Notes under the pieces: generated by a model
Seen by the model: the letters and a program-made list of their open reading frames with translations, nothing else
What the model was told of the DNA's origin: nothing
Databases searched by the model: none
Program-made: the position numbers and the translations under genes
Assembly (NCBI RefSeq): GCF_949987515.2
Contig: NW_027192672.1
Span: forward strand, 1,426,001 to 1,490,000
DNA: 64,000 nt
Source: Delphinus delphis
Taxonomy: Eukaryota > Chordata > Mammalia > Artiodactyla > Delphinidae
Direction: 5' to 3'
In this document: piece after piece, positions 1 through 11,597 of the stretch
How positions within the stretch are numbered: position 1 is the first letter of the stretch
Layout of the letters: each line of letters starts with the position of its first letter

Positions 1-79
1 ACTTTTTTCAGATGGCCCTTTTGACCGGGGGGAAGTGAGACTTCATTGTAGTGCAGATTTCCTTTGCAAGCTTGCTTGG

Positions 80-151
80 TTGGCCAAAAAGGGCGTATGC
101 GTTTTTTCCTGAATATATTCAGGAAAAAACGCATACGCCCTTTTTGGCCAA
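80..151. mobile_element. 72-bp perfect palindrome, mariner-type miniature element (first of 34)
   Basis: The sequence equals its own reverse complement over 72 bp. The 36-base arms begin TTGGCCAAAAAGGGCGTATG and meet at CTGAATATATTCAG. The TTGGCCAAAAAG ends and the run of T before the centre resemble the terminal repeats of ruminant mariner-derived miniature elements, so I infer an old mariner-type insertion into the L1 sequence. Most array copies are perfect. Single or double mismatches occur in the copies starting at 1659 and 6397 (shared), 11598 and 14756 (shared), 19492, 45834, 48992 and 53730. Either transcript strand would fold into one long hairpin. DNA transposon origin is an inference. 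Confidence 0.7.
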
Positions 152-823
152 GTGCATCATTGTGGACGTTCTGCCTCTTTTCCTATGCTTTCAATGCAAT
201 TCCAGTCTACCTCCTGAAATCGGTTTCCTGCAATTCTGCCCCGCTTTCAAGTCCTCTTGGCAGCATTACTTCAGTCTATTTTTGGACGATAGCTGTCATT
301 TATAACTCTGCAGGTTTGTGAATTACAGTGCCCCTGAGCTCGTTTCTTCAACTCGCTTTCTTGTGAGCTGGCCGCAACACTGCAGGATGGCTTCAGGCCC
401 TAATCTGGTTCCGGCCCGGCACGCTGAGCCTTTGGTTAATTCCTCTTCCTGGTGGGAAATGAGAGTTAAATTTGCCCGTCCAGACACCTCCAGCTAGTCT
501 CTCATTGGTTCTCGCTATTTCTGTTCATCTTCCGCAGAAATTGCAAACTGGGCCAAACAGGAGGTTAAAGGGACTGACTCTCCAAGTCGGGAGAGTGTTA
601 GTAAAGCGTCTGGAATGTTGCACCCGAGTACCAGGGGAGGAAAACTGAGACATATTTGAACACGTCTCCCGTTCACATGGTTGATCATACTCTGGGTTCC
701 ACATGCATGTTTTAGCTGAAGGAAGAATACCTTAAACCTGGAGAGTTAAGACCCGTGTAATGGGTACCATGCAATATGACTTCAAAGGGTCTTCATTTGC
801 TCACCGAACCTCTCCAATCCTAT

Positions 824-1658
824 CACTGCTGCGTTTATGCCCCTGTACACACGCTTCATTCTCTTTTGGAGACATAGCAATCCATAGGTTTTAAGATACT
901 TACTAGTCAGGTACATTCTTAGGCGTTTAATATGGGGTTTTGAGTCCATTTCGTTGAGCAAGGAGTAGCTCTTGTCTATTCCATATTTGGCTTAAGGAAC
1001 TTTATCTGTGCTCATTTCAATCTCTGGTTTTATGCAGCACCCCAACTCACCTTTCCCCTTAAGCAAGCATAAGTTGGTTTTCTAAATTTGAGACCCTGTT
1101 CTGTTTTGGAATGCAGTTCCTGTGTATCAAGTTTACATTCTGTGTATTAGTGATATCTTATGATGTTTCTTTTTCTGTGTGACTTATTTCAGTTAGAATC
1201 ATCATACCTGAATCCACTCATTGTGCTGCTAAGGGCCTTATGACACAGATTTCATTGCTGAGTGATATTGCTTTGTAAGTAAATACCACAACTTCTTTAT
1301 CCATTTTTCACTTTCTGCGATGTTGAACTTGTACTGTAAACGAGGTTCTTGTAAACAGAGCCGTTCCAAACTTTGGGGTGGCTGTGTCTTTTTCATTTTA
1401 ATTTCCCTAAGCTATAGGACCATAAGTGGCAGTGCCCTAGGTCCTGTTGCTTTGTTTTTTAGTTGTTTCAGGAAACACCATACACTTCTCCCAAGTGGTT
1501 CTTGGCAATTTACATCCCGCCCATCAGCATAACAAGGCTCCCAGTTCTCCATGGCCTGTCCTGCCTTTCTGGATTTTACACTTTTTTCAGATGGCCCTTT
1601 TGACCGGGGGGAAGTGAGACTTCATTGTAGTGCAGATTTCCTTTGAAAGCTTGCTTGG
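824..1658 (-). mobile_element. L1 3'-end fragment inside each unit (representative copy)
   Basis: About 830 bp of each unit aligns by eye to the end of L1 ORF2 and the 3' region of an artiodactyl L1, with L1 sense on the minus strand. The match is clearest in the outer diverged units, for example at 58,100-58,600 and 59,850-60,340, where the phrases for 'state and condition' typical of reversed L1 survive better. Many indels break the reading frame. In the homogenised units the L1 3' tail is missing because of the deletion described at 57,633-57,798. Confidence 0.65.
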
Positions 1659-4600
1659 TTTGCCAAAAAGGGCGTATGCGTTTTTTCCTGAATATATTCA
1701 GGAAAAAACGCATACGCCCTTTTTGGCCAAGTGCATCATTGTGGACGTTCTGCCTCTTTTCCTATGCTTTCAATGCAATTCCAGTCTACCTCCTGAAATC
1801 GGTTTCCTGCAATTCTGCCCCGCTTTCAAGTCCTCTTGGCAGCCTTACTTCAGTCTATTTTTGGACGATAGCTGTCATTTATAACTCTGCAGGTTTGTGA
1901 ATTACAGTGCCCCTGAGCTCGTTTCTTCAACTCGCTTTCTTGTGACCTGGCCGCAACACCGCAGGATGGCTTCAGGCCCTAATCTGGTTCCGGCACGGCA
2001 CGCTGAGCCTTTGGTTATTTCCTCTTCCTGGTGGGAAATGAGAGTTAAATTTGTCCATCCAGACACCTCCAGCTATTCTTTCATTGGTTCTCGCTATTCC
2101 TGTTCATCTTCCACAGAAATTGCAAACTGGGCCAAACAGGAGGTTAAAGGGACTGACTCTCCAAGTCGGGAGAGTGTTAGTAAAGCGTCTGGAATGTTGC
2201 ACCCGAGTACCAGGGTACGAAAACTGAGACATATTTGAACACGTCTCCCGATAACATGGTTGATCATAATCTAGGTTCCACATGCATGTTTTAGATGAAG
2301 GAAGAATACCTTAAACCTGGGAAGTTGAAACCCGTGGAATGGGTACCATGCAATATGACTTCAAAGGGTCTTCATTTGCTCACGAACCTCTCCAATCCTA
2401 TCACTGCTGCGTTTATGCCCCTGTACACATGCTTGATTCTCTTTCGGAGACATAGCAATCCATAGGTTTTAAGATACTTACTAGTCAGGTACATTCTTAG
2501 GCGTTTAATATGGGGTGTTGAGTCCATTTCGTTGAGCAAGGAGTAGCTCTTGTCTATTCCATATTTGGCTTAAGGAACTTTATCTGTGCTCATTTCAATC
2601 TCTGGTTTTATGCAGCACCCCAACTCACCTTTCCCCTTAAGCAAGCATAAGTTGGTTTTCTAAATTTGAGACCCTGTTCTGTTCTGTAATTCAGTTCCTG
2701 TGTAGCCAAGTTTCCATTCCGTGTATTACTGATATCTTATGATGTTTCTTTTTCTGTGTGACTTATTTCAGTTAGAATCATCATACCTGAATCCACTCAT
2801 TGTGCTGCTACGGGCCTGATGACATAGATTTCATTGCTGAGTGATATTGCTTTGTAAGTAAATACCACAACTTCTTTCTCCATTTTTCACTTTCTGCGAT
2901 GTTGAACTTGTACTGTAAACGAGGTTCTTGTAAACAGAGGCGTCCCAAATTTTGGGGTGGCTGTGTCTTTTTGATTTTAATTTCCCTAAGCTATAGGACC
3001 ATAAGTGGAAGTGCCCTAGGCTCTGTTGCTTTGTATTTTAGATGTTTCAGGAAACACCATACACTTCTCCCCAGTGGTTGTTGGCAATTTACATCCCGCC
3101 CATCAGCATAACGAGGCTCCCAGTTCTCCATGGCCTGTCCTGCCTTTCTGGATTTTACACTTTTTTCAGATGGCCCTTTTGACCGGGGGGAAGTGAGACT
3201 TCATTGTAGTGCAGATTTCCTTTGCAAGCTTGCTTGGTTGGCCAAAAAGGGCGTATGCGTTTTTTCCTGAATATATTCAGGAAAAAACGCATACGCCCTT
3301 TTTGGCCAAGTGCATCATTGTGGACGTTCTGCCTCTTTTCCTATGCTTTCAATGCAATTCCAGTCTACCTCCTGAAATCGGTTTCCTGCAATTCTGCCCC
3401 GCTTTCAAGTCCTCTTGGCAGCCTTACTTCAGTCTATTTTTGGACAATAGCTGTCATTTATAACTCTGCAGGTTTGTGAATTACAGTGCCCCTGAGCTGC
3501 TTTCTTCAACTCGCTTTCTTTTGAGCTGGCCGCAACACCGCAGGATGGCTTCAGGCCCTAATCTGGATCCGGTACGGCACGCTGAGCCTTTGGTTATTTC
3601 CTCTTCCTGGTGGGAAATGAGAGTTAAATTTGCCCGTCCAGACACCTCCAGCTAGCCTCTCATTGGTTCTCGCTATTCCTGTTCATCTTCCGCAGAAATT
3701 GCAAACTGGGCCAAACAGGAGGTTAAAGGCGCTGACTCTCCAAGTGGGGAGAGTGTTAGTAAAGCGTCTGGAATGTTGCACCCGAGTACCAGGGGAGGAA
3801 AACTGAGACATATTTGAACACGTCTCCCGATCACATGGTTGATCATACTCTGGGTTCCACATGCATGTTTTAGCTGAAGGAAGAATACCTAAAATCTGGG
3901 TAGTTGACACCCGTGGAATGGGTACCATGCAATATGACTTCAAAGGGTCTTCATTTGCTAACTGAACATCTCCAATCCTATCACTGCTGCGTTTATGCCC
4001 CTGTACACATGCTTGATTCTCTTTCGGAGACATAGCAATCTATAGGTTTTAAGATACTTACTAGTCAGGTACATTCTTAGGCGTTTAATATGCGGTGTTG
4101 AGTCCATTTCGTTGAGCAAGGAGTAGCTCTTGTCTATTCCATATTTGGCTTAAGGAACTTTATCTGTGCTCATTTCAATCACTGGTTTTATGCAGCACCC
4201 CAACTCACCTTTCCCCTTAAGCAAGCATAAGTTGGTTTTCTAAATTTGAGACCCTGTTCTGTTCTGTAATTCAGTTCCTGTGTAGCCAAGTTTACATTCC
4301 GTGTATTACTGATATCTTATGATGTTTGTTTTTCTGTGTGACTTATTTCAGTTAGAATCATCATACCTGAATCCACTCATTGTGCTGCTAAGTGCCTGAT
4401 GACACAGATTTCATTGCTGCGTGATATTGCTTTGTAAGTAAATACCACAAATTCTTTATCCATTTTTCATTTTCTGCGATGTTGAACTTGTACTGTAAAC
4501 GAGGTTCTTGTAAACAGAGCCGTTCCAAACTTTGGGGTGGCTGTGTCTTTTTGATTTTAATTTCCCTAAGCTATAGGACCATAAATGGAAGTGCCCTAGG

Positions 4601-7600
4601 TTCTGTTGCTTTGTTTTTTAGATGTTTCAGGAAACACCATACACTTCTCCCGAGTGGTTGTTGGCAATTTACATCCCGCCCATCAGCATAACAAGGCTCC
4701 CAGTTCTCCATGGCCTGTCCTGCCTTTCTGGATTTTACACTTTTTTCAGATGGCCCTTTTGACCGGGGGGAAGTGAGACTTCATTGTAGTGCAGATTTCC
4801 TTTGCAAGCTTGCTTGGTTGGCCAAAAAGGGCGTATGCGTTTTTTCCTGAATATATTCAGGAAAAAACGCATACGCCCTTTTTGGCCAAGTGCATCATTG
4901 TGGACGTTCTGCCTCTTTTCCTATGCTTTCAATGCAATTCCAGTCTACCTCCTGAAATCGGTTTCCTGCAATTCTGCCCCGCTTTCAAGTCCTCTTGGCA
5001 GCCTTACTTCAGTCTATTTTTGGACGATAGCTGTCATTTATAACTCTGCAGGTTTGTGAATTACAGTGCCCCTGAGCTCCTTTCTTCAACTCGCTTTCTT
5101 GTGAGCTGGCCGCAACACCGCAGGATGGCTTCAGGCCCTAATCTGGTTCCGGCAGGGCACACTGAGCCTTTGGTTATTTCCTCTTCCTGGTGGGAAATGA
5201 GAGTTAAATTTGCCCGTCCAGACACCTCCAGCTAGCCTCTCATTGGTTCTTGCTATTCCTGTTCATCTTCCGCAGAAATTGCAAACTGGGCCAAACAGGA
5301 GGTTAAAGGGACTGACTCTCCAAGTCGGGAGAGTGTTAGTAAAGCGTCTGGAATGTTGCACCCGAGTACCAGGGGAGGAAAACTGAGACATATTTGAACA
5401 CGTCTCCCGTTCACATGGTTGATCATACTCTGGGTTCCACATGCATGTTTTAGCTGAAGGAAGAATACCTTAAACCTGGAGAGTTAAGACCCGTGTAATG
5501 GGTACCATGCAATATGACTTCAAAGGGTCTTCATTTGCTCACCGAACCTCTCCAATCCTATCACTGCTGCGTTTATGCCCCTGTACACACGCTTGATTCT
5601 CTTTTGGAGACATAGCAATCCATAGGTTTTAAGATACTTACTAGTCAGGTACATTCTTAGGCGTTTAATATGGGGTTTTGAGTCCATTTCGTTGAGCAAG
5701 GAGTAGCTCTTGTCTATTCCATATTTGGCTTAAGGAACTTTATCTGTGCTCATTTCAATCTCTGGTTTTATGCAGCACCCCAACTCACCTTTCCCCTTAA
5801 GCAAGCATAAGTTGGTTTTCTAAATTTGAGACCCTGTTCTGTTTTGGAATGCAGTTCCTGTGTATCAAGTTTACATTCTGTGTATTAGTGATATCTTATG
5901 ATGTTTCTTTTTCTGTGTGACTTATTTCAGTTAGAATCATCATACCTGAATCCACTCATTGTGCTGCTAAGGGCCTGATGACACAGATTTCATTGCTGAG
6001 TGATATTGCTTTGTAAGTAAATACCACAACTTCTTTATCCATTTTTCACTTTCTGCGATGTTGAACTTGTACTGTAAACGAGGTTCTTGTAAACAGAGCC
6101 GTTCCAAACTTTGGGGTGGCTGTGTCTTTTTCATTTTAATTTCCCTAAGCTATAGGACCATAAGTGGAAGTGCCCTAGGTCCTGTTGCTTTGTTTTTTAG
6201 TTGTTTCAGGAAACACCATACACTTCTCCCAAGTGGTTCTTGGCAATTTACATCCCGCCCATCAACATAACAAGGCTCCCAGTTCTCCATGGCCTGTCCT
6301 GCCTTTCTGGATTTTACACTTTTTTCAGATGGCCCTTTTGACCGGGGGGAAGTGAGACTTCATTGTAGTGCAGATTTCCTTTGAAAGCTTGCTTGGTTTG
6401 CCAAAAAGGGCGTATGCGTTTTTTCCTGAATATATTCAGGAAAAAACGCATACGCCCTTTTTGGCCAAGTGCATCATTGTGGACGTTCTGCCTCTTTTCC
6501 TATGCTTTCAATGCAATTCCAGTCTACCTCCTGAAATCGGTTTCCTGCAATTCTGCCCCGCTTTCAAGTCCTCTTGGCAGCCTTACTTCAGTCTATTTTT
6601 GGACGATAGCTGTCATTTATAACTCTGCAGGTTTGTGAATTACAGTGCCCCTGAGCTCGTTTCTTCAACTCGCTTTCTTGTGACCTGGCCGCAACACCGC
6701 AGGATGGCTTCAGGCCCTAATCTGGTTCCGGCACGGCACGCTGAGCCTTTGGTTATTTCCTCTTCCTGGTGGGAAATGAGAGTTAAATTTGCCCATCCAG
6801 ACACCTCCAGCTATTCTTTCATTGGTTCTCGCTATTCCTGTTCATCTTCCACAGAAATTGCAAACTGGGCCAAACAGGAGGTTAAAGGGACTGACTCTCC
6901 AAGTCGGGAGAGTGTTAGTAAAGCGTCTGGAATGTTGCACCCGAGTACCAGGGTACGAAAACTGAGACATATTTGAACACGTCTCCCGATAACATGGTTG
7001 ATCATAATCTAGGTTCCACATGCATGTTTTAGATGAAGGAAGAATACCTTAAACCTGGGAAGTTGAAACCCGTGGAATGGGTACCATGCAATATGACTTC
7101 AAAGGGTCTTCATTTGCTCACGAACCTCTCCAATCCTATCACTGCTGCGTTTATGCCCCTGTACACATGCTTGATTCTCTTTCGGAGACATAGCAATCCA
7201 TAGGTTTTAAGATACTTACTAGTCAGGTACATTCTTAGGCGTTTAATATGGGGTGTTGAGTCCATTTCGTTGAGCAAGGAGTAGCTCTTGTCTATTCCAT
7301 ATTTGGCTTAAGGAACTTTATCTGTGCTCATTTCAATCTCTGGTTTTATGCAGCACCCCAACTCACCTTTCCCCTTAAGCAAGCATAAGTTGGTTTTCTA
7401 AATTTGAGACCCTGTTCTGTTCTGTAATTCAGTTCCTGTGTAGCCAAGTTTCCATTCCGTGTATTACTGATATCTTATGATGTTTCTTTTTCTGTGTGAC
7501 TTATTTCAGTTAGAATCATCATACCTGAATCCACTCATTGTGCTGCTACGGGCCTGATGACACAGATTTCATTGCTGAGTGATATTGCTTTGTAAGTAAA

Positions 7601-9553
7601 TACCACAACTTCTTTCTCCATTTTTCACTTTCTGCGATGTTGAACTTGTACTGTAAACGAGGTTCTTGTAAACAGAGGCGTCCCAAATTTTGGGGTGGCT
7701 GTGTCTTTTTGATTTTAATTTCCCTAAGCTATAGGACCATAAGTGGAAGTGCCCTAGGCTCTGTTGCTTTGTATTTTAGATGTTTCAGGAAACACCATAC
7801 ACTTCTCCCCAGTGGTTGTTGGCAATTTACATCCGGCCCATCAGCATAACGAGGCTCCCAGTTCTCCATGGCCTGTCCTGCCTTTCTGGATTTTACACTT
7901 TTTTCAGATGGCCCTTTTGACCGGGGGGAAGTGAGACTTCATTGTAGTGCAGATTTCCTTTGCAAGCTTGCTTGGTTGGCCAAAAAGGGCGTATGCGTTT
8001 TTTCCTGAATATATTCAGGAAAAAACGCATACGCCCTTTTTGGCCAAGTGCATCATTGTGGACGTTCTGCCTCTTTTCCTATGCTTTCAATGCAATTCCA
8101 GTCTACCTCCTGAAATCGGTTTCCTGCAATTCTGCCCCGCTTTCAAGTCCTCTTGGCAGCCTTACTTCAGTCTATTTTTGGACGATAGCTGTCATTTATA
8201 ACTCTGCAGGTTTGTGAATTACAGTGCCCCTGAGCTGCTTTCTTCAACCTGCTTTCTTTTGAGCTGGCCGCAACACGCAGGATGGCTTCAGGCCCTAATC
8301 TGGATCCGGTACGGCACGCTGAGCCTTTGGTTATTTCCTCTTCCTGGTGGGAAATGAGAGTTAAATTTGCCCGTCCAGACACCTCCAGCTAGCCTCTCAT
8401 TGGTTTTCGCTATTCCTGTTCATCTTCCGCAGAAATTGCAAACTGGGCCAAACAGGAGGTTAAAGGCGCTGACTCTCCAAGTGGGGAGAGTGTTAGTAAA
8501 GCGTCTGGAATGTTGCACCCGAGTACCAGGGGAGGAAAACTGAGACATATTTGAACACGTCTCCCGTTCACATGGTTGATCATACTTGGGTTCCACATGC
8601 ATGTTTTAGCTGAAGGAAGAATACCTTAAACCTGGGTAGTTGAAACCCGTGGAATGGGTACCATGCAATATGACTTCAAAGGGTCTTCATTTGCTAACTG
8701 AACCTCTCCAATCCTATCACTGCTGCGTTTATGCCCCTGTACACATGCTTGATTCTCTTTCGGAGACATAGCAATCTATAGGTTTTAAGATACTTACTAG
8801 TCAGGTACATTCTTAGGCGTTTAATATGCGGTGTTGAGTCCATTTCGTTGAGCAAGGAGTAGCTCTTGTCTATTCCATATTTGGCTTAAGGAACTTTATC
8901 TGTGCTCATTTCAATCACTGGTTTTATGCAGCACCCCAACTCACCTTTCCCCTTAAGCAAGCATAAGTTGGTTTTCTAAATTTGAGACCCTGTTCTGTTC
9001 TGTAATTCAGTTCCTGTGTAGCCAAGTTTACATTCCGTGTATTACTGATATCTTATGATGTTTCTTTTTCTGTGTGACTTATTTCAGTTAGAATCATCAT
9101 ACCTGAATCCACTCATTGTGCTGCTAAGTGCCTGATGACACAGTTTTCATTGCTGCGTGATATTGCTTTGTAAGTAAATACCACAAATTCTTTATCCATT
9201 TTTCATTTTCTGCGATGTTGAACTTGTACTGTAAACGAGGTTCTTGTAAACAGAGCCGTTCCAAACTTTGGGGTGGCTGTGTCTTTTTGATTTTAATTTC
9301 CCTAAGCTATAGGACCATAAATGGAAGTGCCCTAGGTTCTGTTGCTTTGTTTTTTAGATGTTTCAGGAAACACCATACACTTCTCCCGAGTGGTTGTTGG
9401 CAATTTACATCCCGCCCATCAGCATAACAAGGCTCCCAGTTCTCCATGGCCTGTCCTGCCTTTCTGGATTTTACACTTTTTTCAGATGGCCCTTTTGACC
9501 GGGGGGAAGTGAGACTTCATTGTAGTGCAGATTTCCTTTGCAAGCTTGCTTGG

Positions 9554-11597
9554 TTGGCCAAAAAGGGCGTATGCGTTTTTTCCTGAATATATTCAGGAAA
9601 AAACGCATACGCCCTTTTTGGCCAAGTGCATCATTGTGGACGTTCAGCCTCTTTTCCTATGCTTTCAATGCAATTCCAGTCTACCTCCTGAAATCGGTTT
9701 CCTGCAATTCTGCCCCGCTTTCAAGTCCTCTTGGCAGCCTTACTTCAGTCTATTTTTGGACGATAGCTGTCATTTATAACTCTGCAGGTTTGTGAATTAC
9801 AGTGCCCCTGAGCTCCTTTCTTCAACCCGCTTTCTTGTGAGCTGGCCGCAACACCGCAGTATGGCTTCAGGCCCTAATCTGGTTCCGGCACGGCACGCTG
9901 AGCCTTTGGTTATTTCCTCTTCCTGGTGGGAAATGAGAGTTAAATTTGCCCGTCCAGACACCTCCAGCTAGTCTCTCATTGGTTCTCGCTACTCCTGTTC
10001 ATCTTCCACAGAAATTGCAAACTGGGCCAAACAGGAGGTTAAAGGGACTGACTCTCCAAGTGGGGAGAGTGTTAGTAAAGCGTCTGGAATGTTGCACCCG
10101 AGTACCAGGGTACGAAAACTGAGACATATTTGAACACGTCTCCCGATCACATGGTTGATCATACTCTAGGTTCCACATGCATGTTTTAGCTGAAGGAAGA
10201 ATAACTTAAACCTGGGTAGTTGAAACCCGTGGAATGGGTACCATGCAATGTGTCTTCAAAGGGTTGCTTTGCTCACCGAACCTCTCCAATTCTATTTGCT
10301 CACCGAACCTCTCCAATCCACTCATTGTGCTGCTGCCCTAATCTGGATCCGGTACGGCACGCTGAGCCTTTGGTTATTTCCTCTTCCTGGTGGGAAATGA
10401 GAGTTAAATTTGCCCGTCCAGACACCTCCAGCTAGCCTCTCATTGGTTCTCGCTATTCCTGTTCATCTTCCGCAGAAATTGCAAACTGGGCCAAACAGGA
10501 GGTTAAAGGCGCTGACTCTCCAAGTGGGGAGAGTGTTAGTAAAGCGTCTGGAATGTTGCACCCGAGTACCAGGGGAGGAAAACTGAGACATATTTGAACA
10601 CGTCTCCCGATCACATGGTTGATCATATTCTGGGTTCCACATGCATGTTTTAGCTGAAGGAAGAATACCTAAAATCTGGGTAGTTGAAACCCGTGGAATG
10701 GGTACCATACAATATGACTTCAAAGGGTCTTCATTTGCTCACTGAACCTCTCCAATCCTATCACTGCTGCGTTTATGCCCCTGTACACATGCTTGATTCT
10801 CTTTCGGAGACATAGCAATCTATAGGTTTTAAGATACTTACTAGTCAGGTACATTCTTAGGCGTTTAATATGCGGTGTTGAGTCCATTTCGTTGAGCAAG
10901 GAGTAGCTCTTGTCTATTCCATATTTGGCTTAAGGAACTTTATCTGTGCTCATTTCAATCTCTGGTTTTATGCAGCACCCCAACTCACCTTTCCCCTTAA
11001 GCAAGCATAAGTTGGTTTTCTATATTTGAGACCCTGTTCTGTTCTGTAATTCAGTTCCTGTGTAGCCAAGTTTACATTCCGTGTATTACTGATATCTTAT
11101 GATGTTTCTTTTTCTGTGTGACTTATTTCAGTTAGAATCATCATACCTGAATCCACTCATTGTGCTGCTAAGGGCCTGATGACACAGATTTCAATGCTGC
11201 GTGATATTGCTTTGTAAGTAAATACCACAAATTCTTTATCCATTTTTCACTTTCTGCGATGTTGAACTTGTACTGTAAACGAGGTTCTCGTAAACAGAGC
11301 CGTTCCAAACTTTGGGGTGGCTGTGTCTTTTTGATTTTAATTTCCCTAATCTATAGGACCATAAATGGAAGTGCCCTAGGTTCTGTTGCTTTGTTTTTTA
11401 GATGTTTCAGGAAACACCATACATTTCTCCCGAGTGGTTGTTGGCAATTTACATCCCGCCCATCAGCATAACAAGGCTCCCAGTTCTCCATGGCCTGTCC
11501 TGCCTTTCTGGATTTTACACTTTTTTCAGATGGCCCTTTTGACCGGGGGGAAGTGAGACTTCATTGTAGTGCAGATTTCCTTTGCAAGCTTGCTTGG
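9554..11597. repeat. Expanded chimeric unit (2,044 bp)
   Basis: This unit is about 465 bp longer than the others. Its middle part is present twice: GCCCTAATCTGG occurs at 9,871 and again at 10,335, and the second pass continues normally to the next palindrome. The second pass carries the GGATCCGGTACGG variant seen at about 3,565 and 8,300, whereas the first has GGTTCCGGCACGG, so the two parts derive from different unit types. The joint (10,287-10,334) contains a repeated TTTGCTCACCGAACCTCTCC followed by a 17-bp piece that normally lies several hundred bases further right. Confidence 0.85.

Larger units (their letters stand above)
80..1658. repeat. Representative macrosatellite unit (composite structure)
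   Basis: One full 1,579-bp unit, counted from palindrome to palindrome. Positions 80-151 are the 72-bp palindrome. Positions 152-823 are AT-balanced, apparently non-coding sequence that I cannot assign to a family; it includes an ATTGGT (CCAAT-type) box near 505. Positions 824-1658 read as a degraded L1 3' end in reverse orientation. Recognisable L1-like stretches are TGATATCTTATGATGTTTCT (near 1,150), CTTCTTTATCCATTTTTCA (near 1,292) and the TGACCGG...CTTCATTGTAGT stretch just before the next palindrome. The L1 and mariner assignments come from remembered consensus patterns, not from a search. Confidence 0.75.
1..9480. repeat. Higher-order repeat: two copies of a three-unit block
   Basis: Diagnostic variants recur 4,736-4,738 bp apart. 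The altered palindrome arm TTTGCC is at 1659 and 6397. GTATTTTAGATG (where most units have GTTTTTTAGATG) is near 3,030 and 7,770. The CATAAATGG variant is near 4,580 and 9,317. The phrase GAGAGTTAAGACCCGTG is near 740 and 5,480. Copies are close but not identical; for example CTTCAACTCGC at about 3,505 corresponds to CTTCAACCTGC at about 8,244. Confidence 0.85.

Noticed and set aside
51..321. Repeated frames of 84 and 85 codons in every unit (starts at 51 and 64 and equivalents)
   Set aside because: They are two phases of the same palindrome-containing stretch, exist only because the palindrome and its flank lack stops, and vary as neutral repeats would. There is no start context or homology to support a gene.
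1320..1532. Recurring 70-codon frame starting MLNLYCKRG
   Set aside because: It lies in reversed L1-derived sequence and is lost or altered in several units and in the edge units; a by-product of the repeat.
1897..2238. 113-codon frame found in some units
   Set aside because: Most units have a stop (GCTAG) in this stretch, and the open versions belong to unit types that simply lost it.
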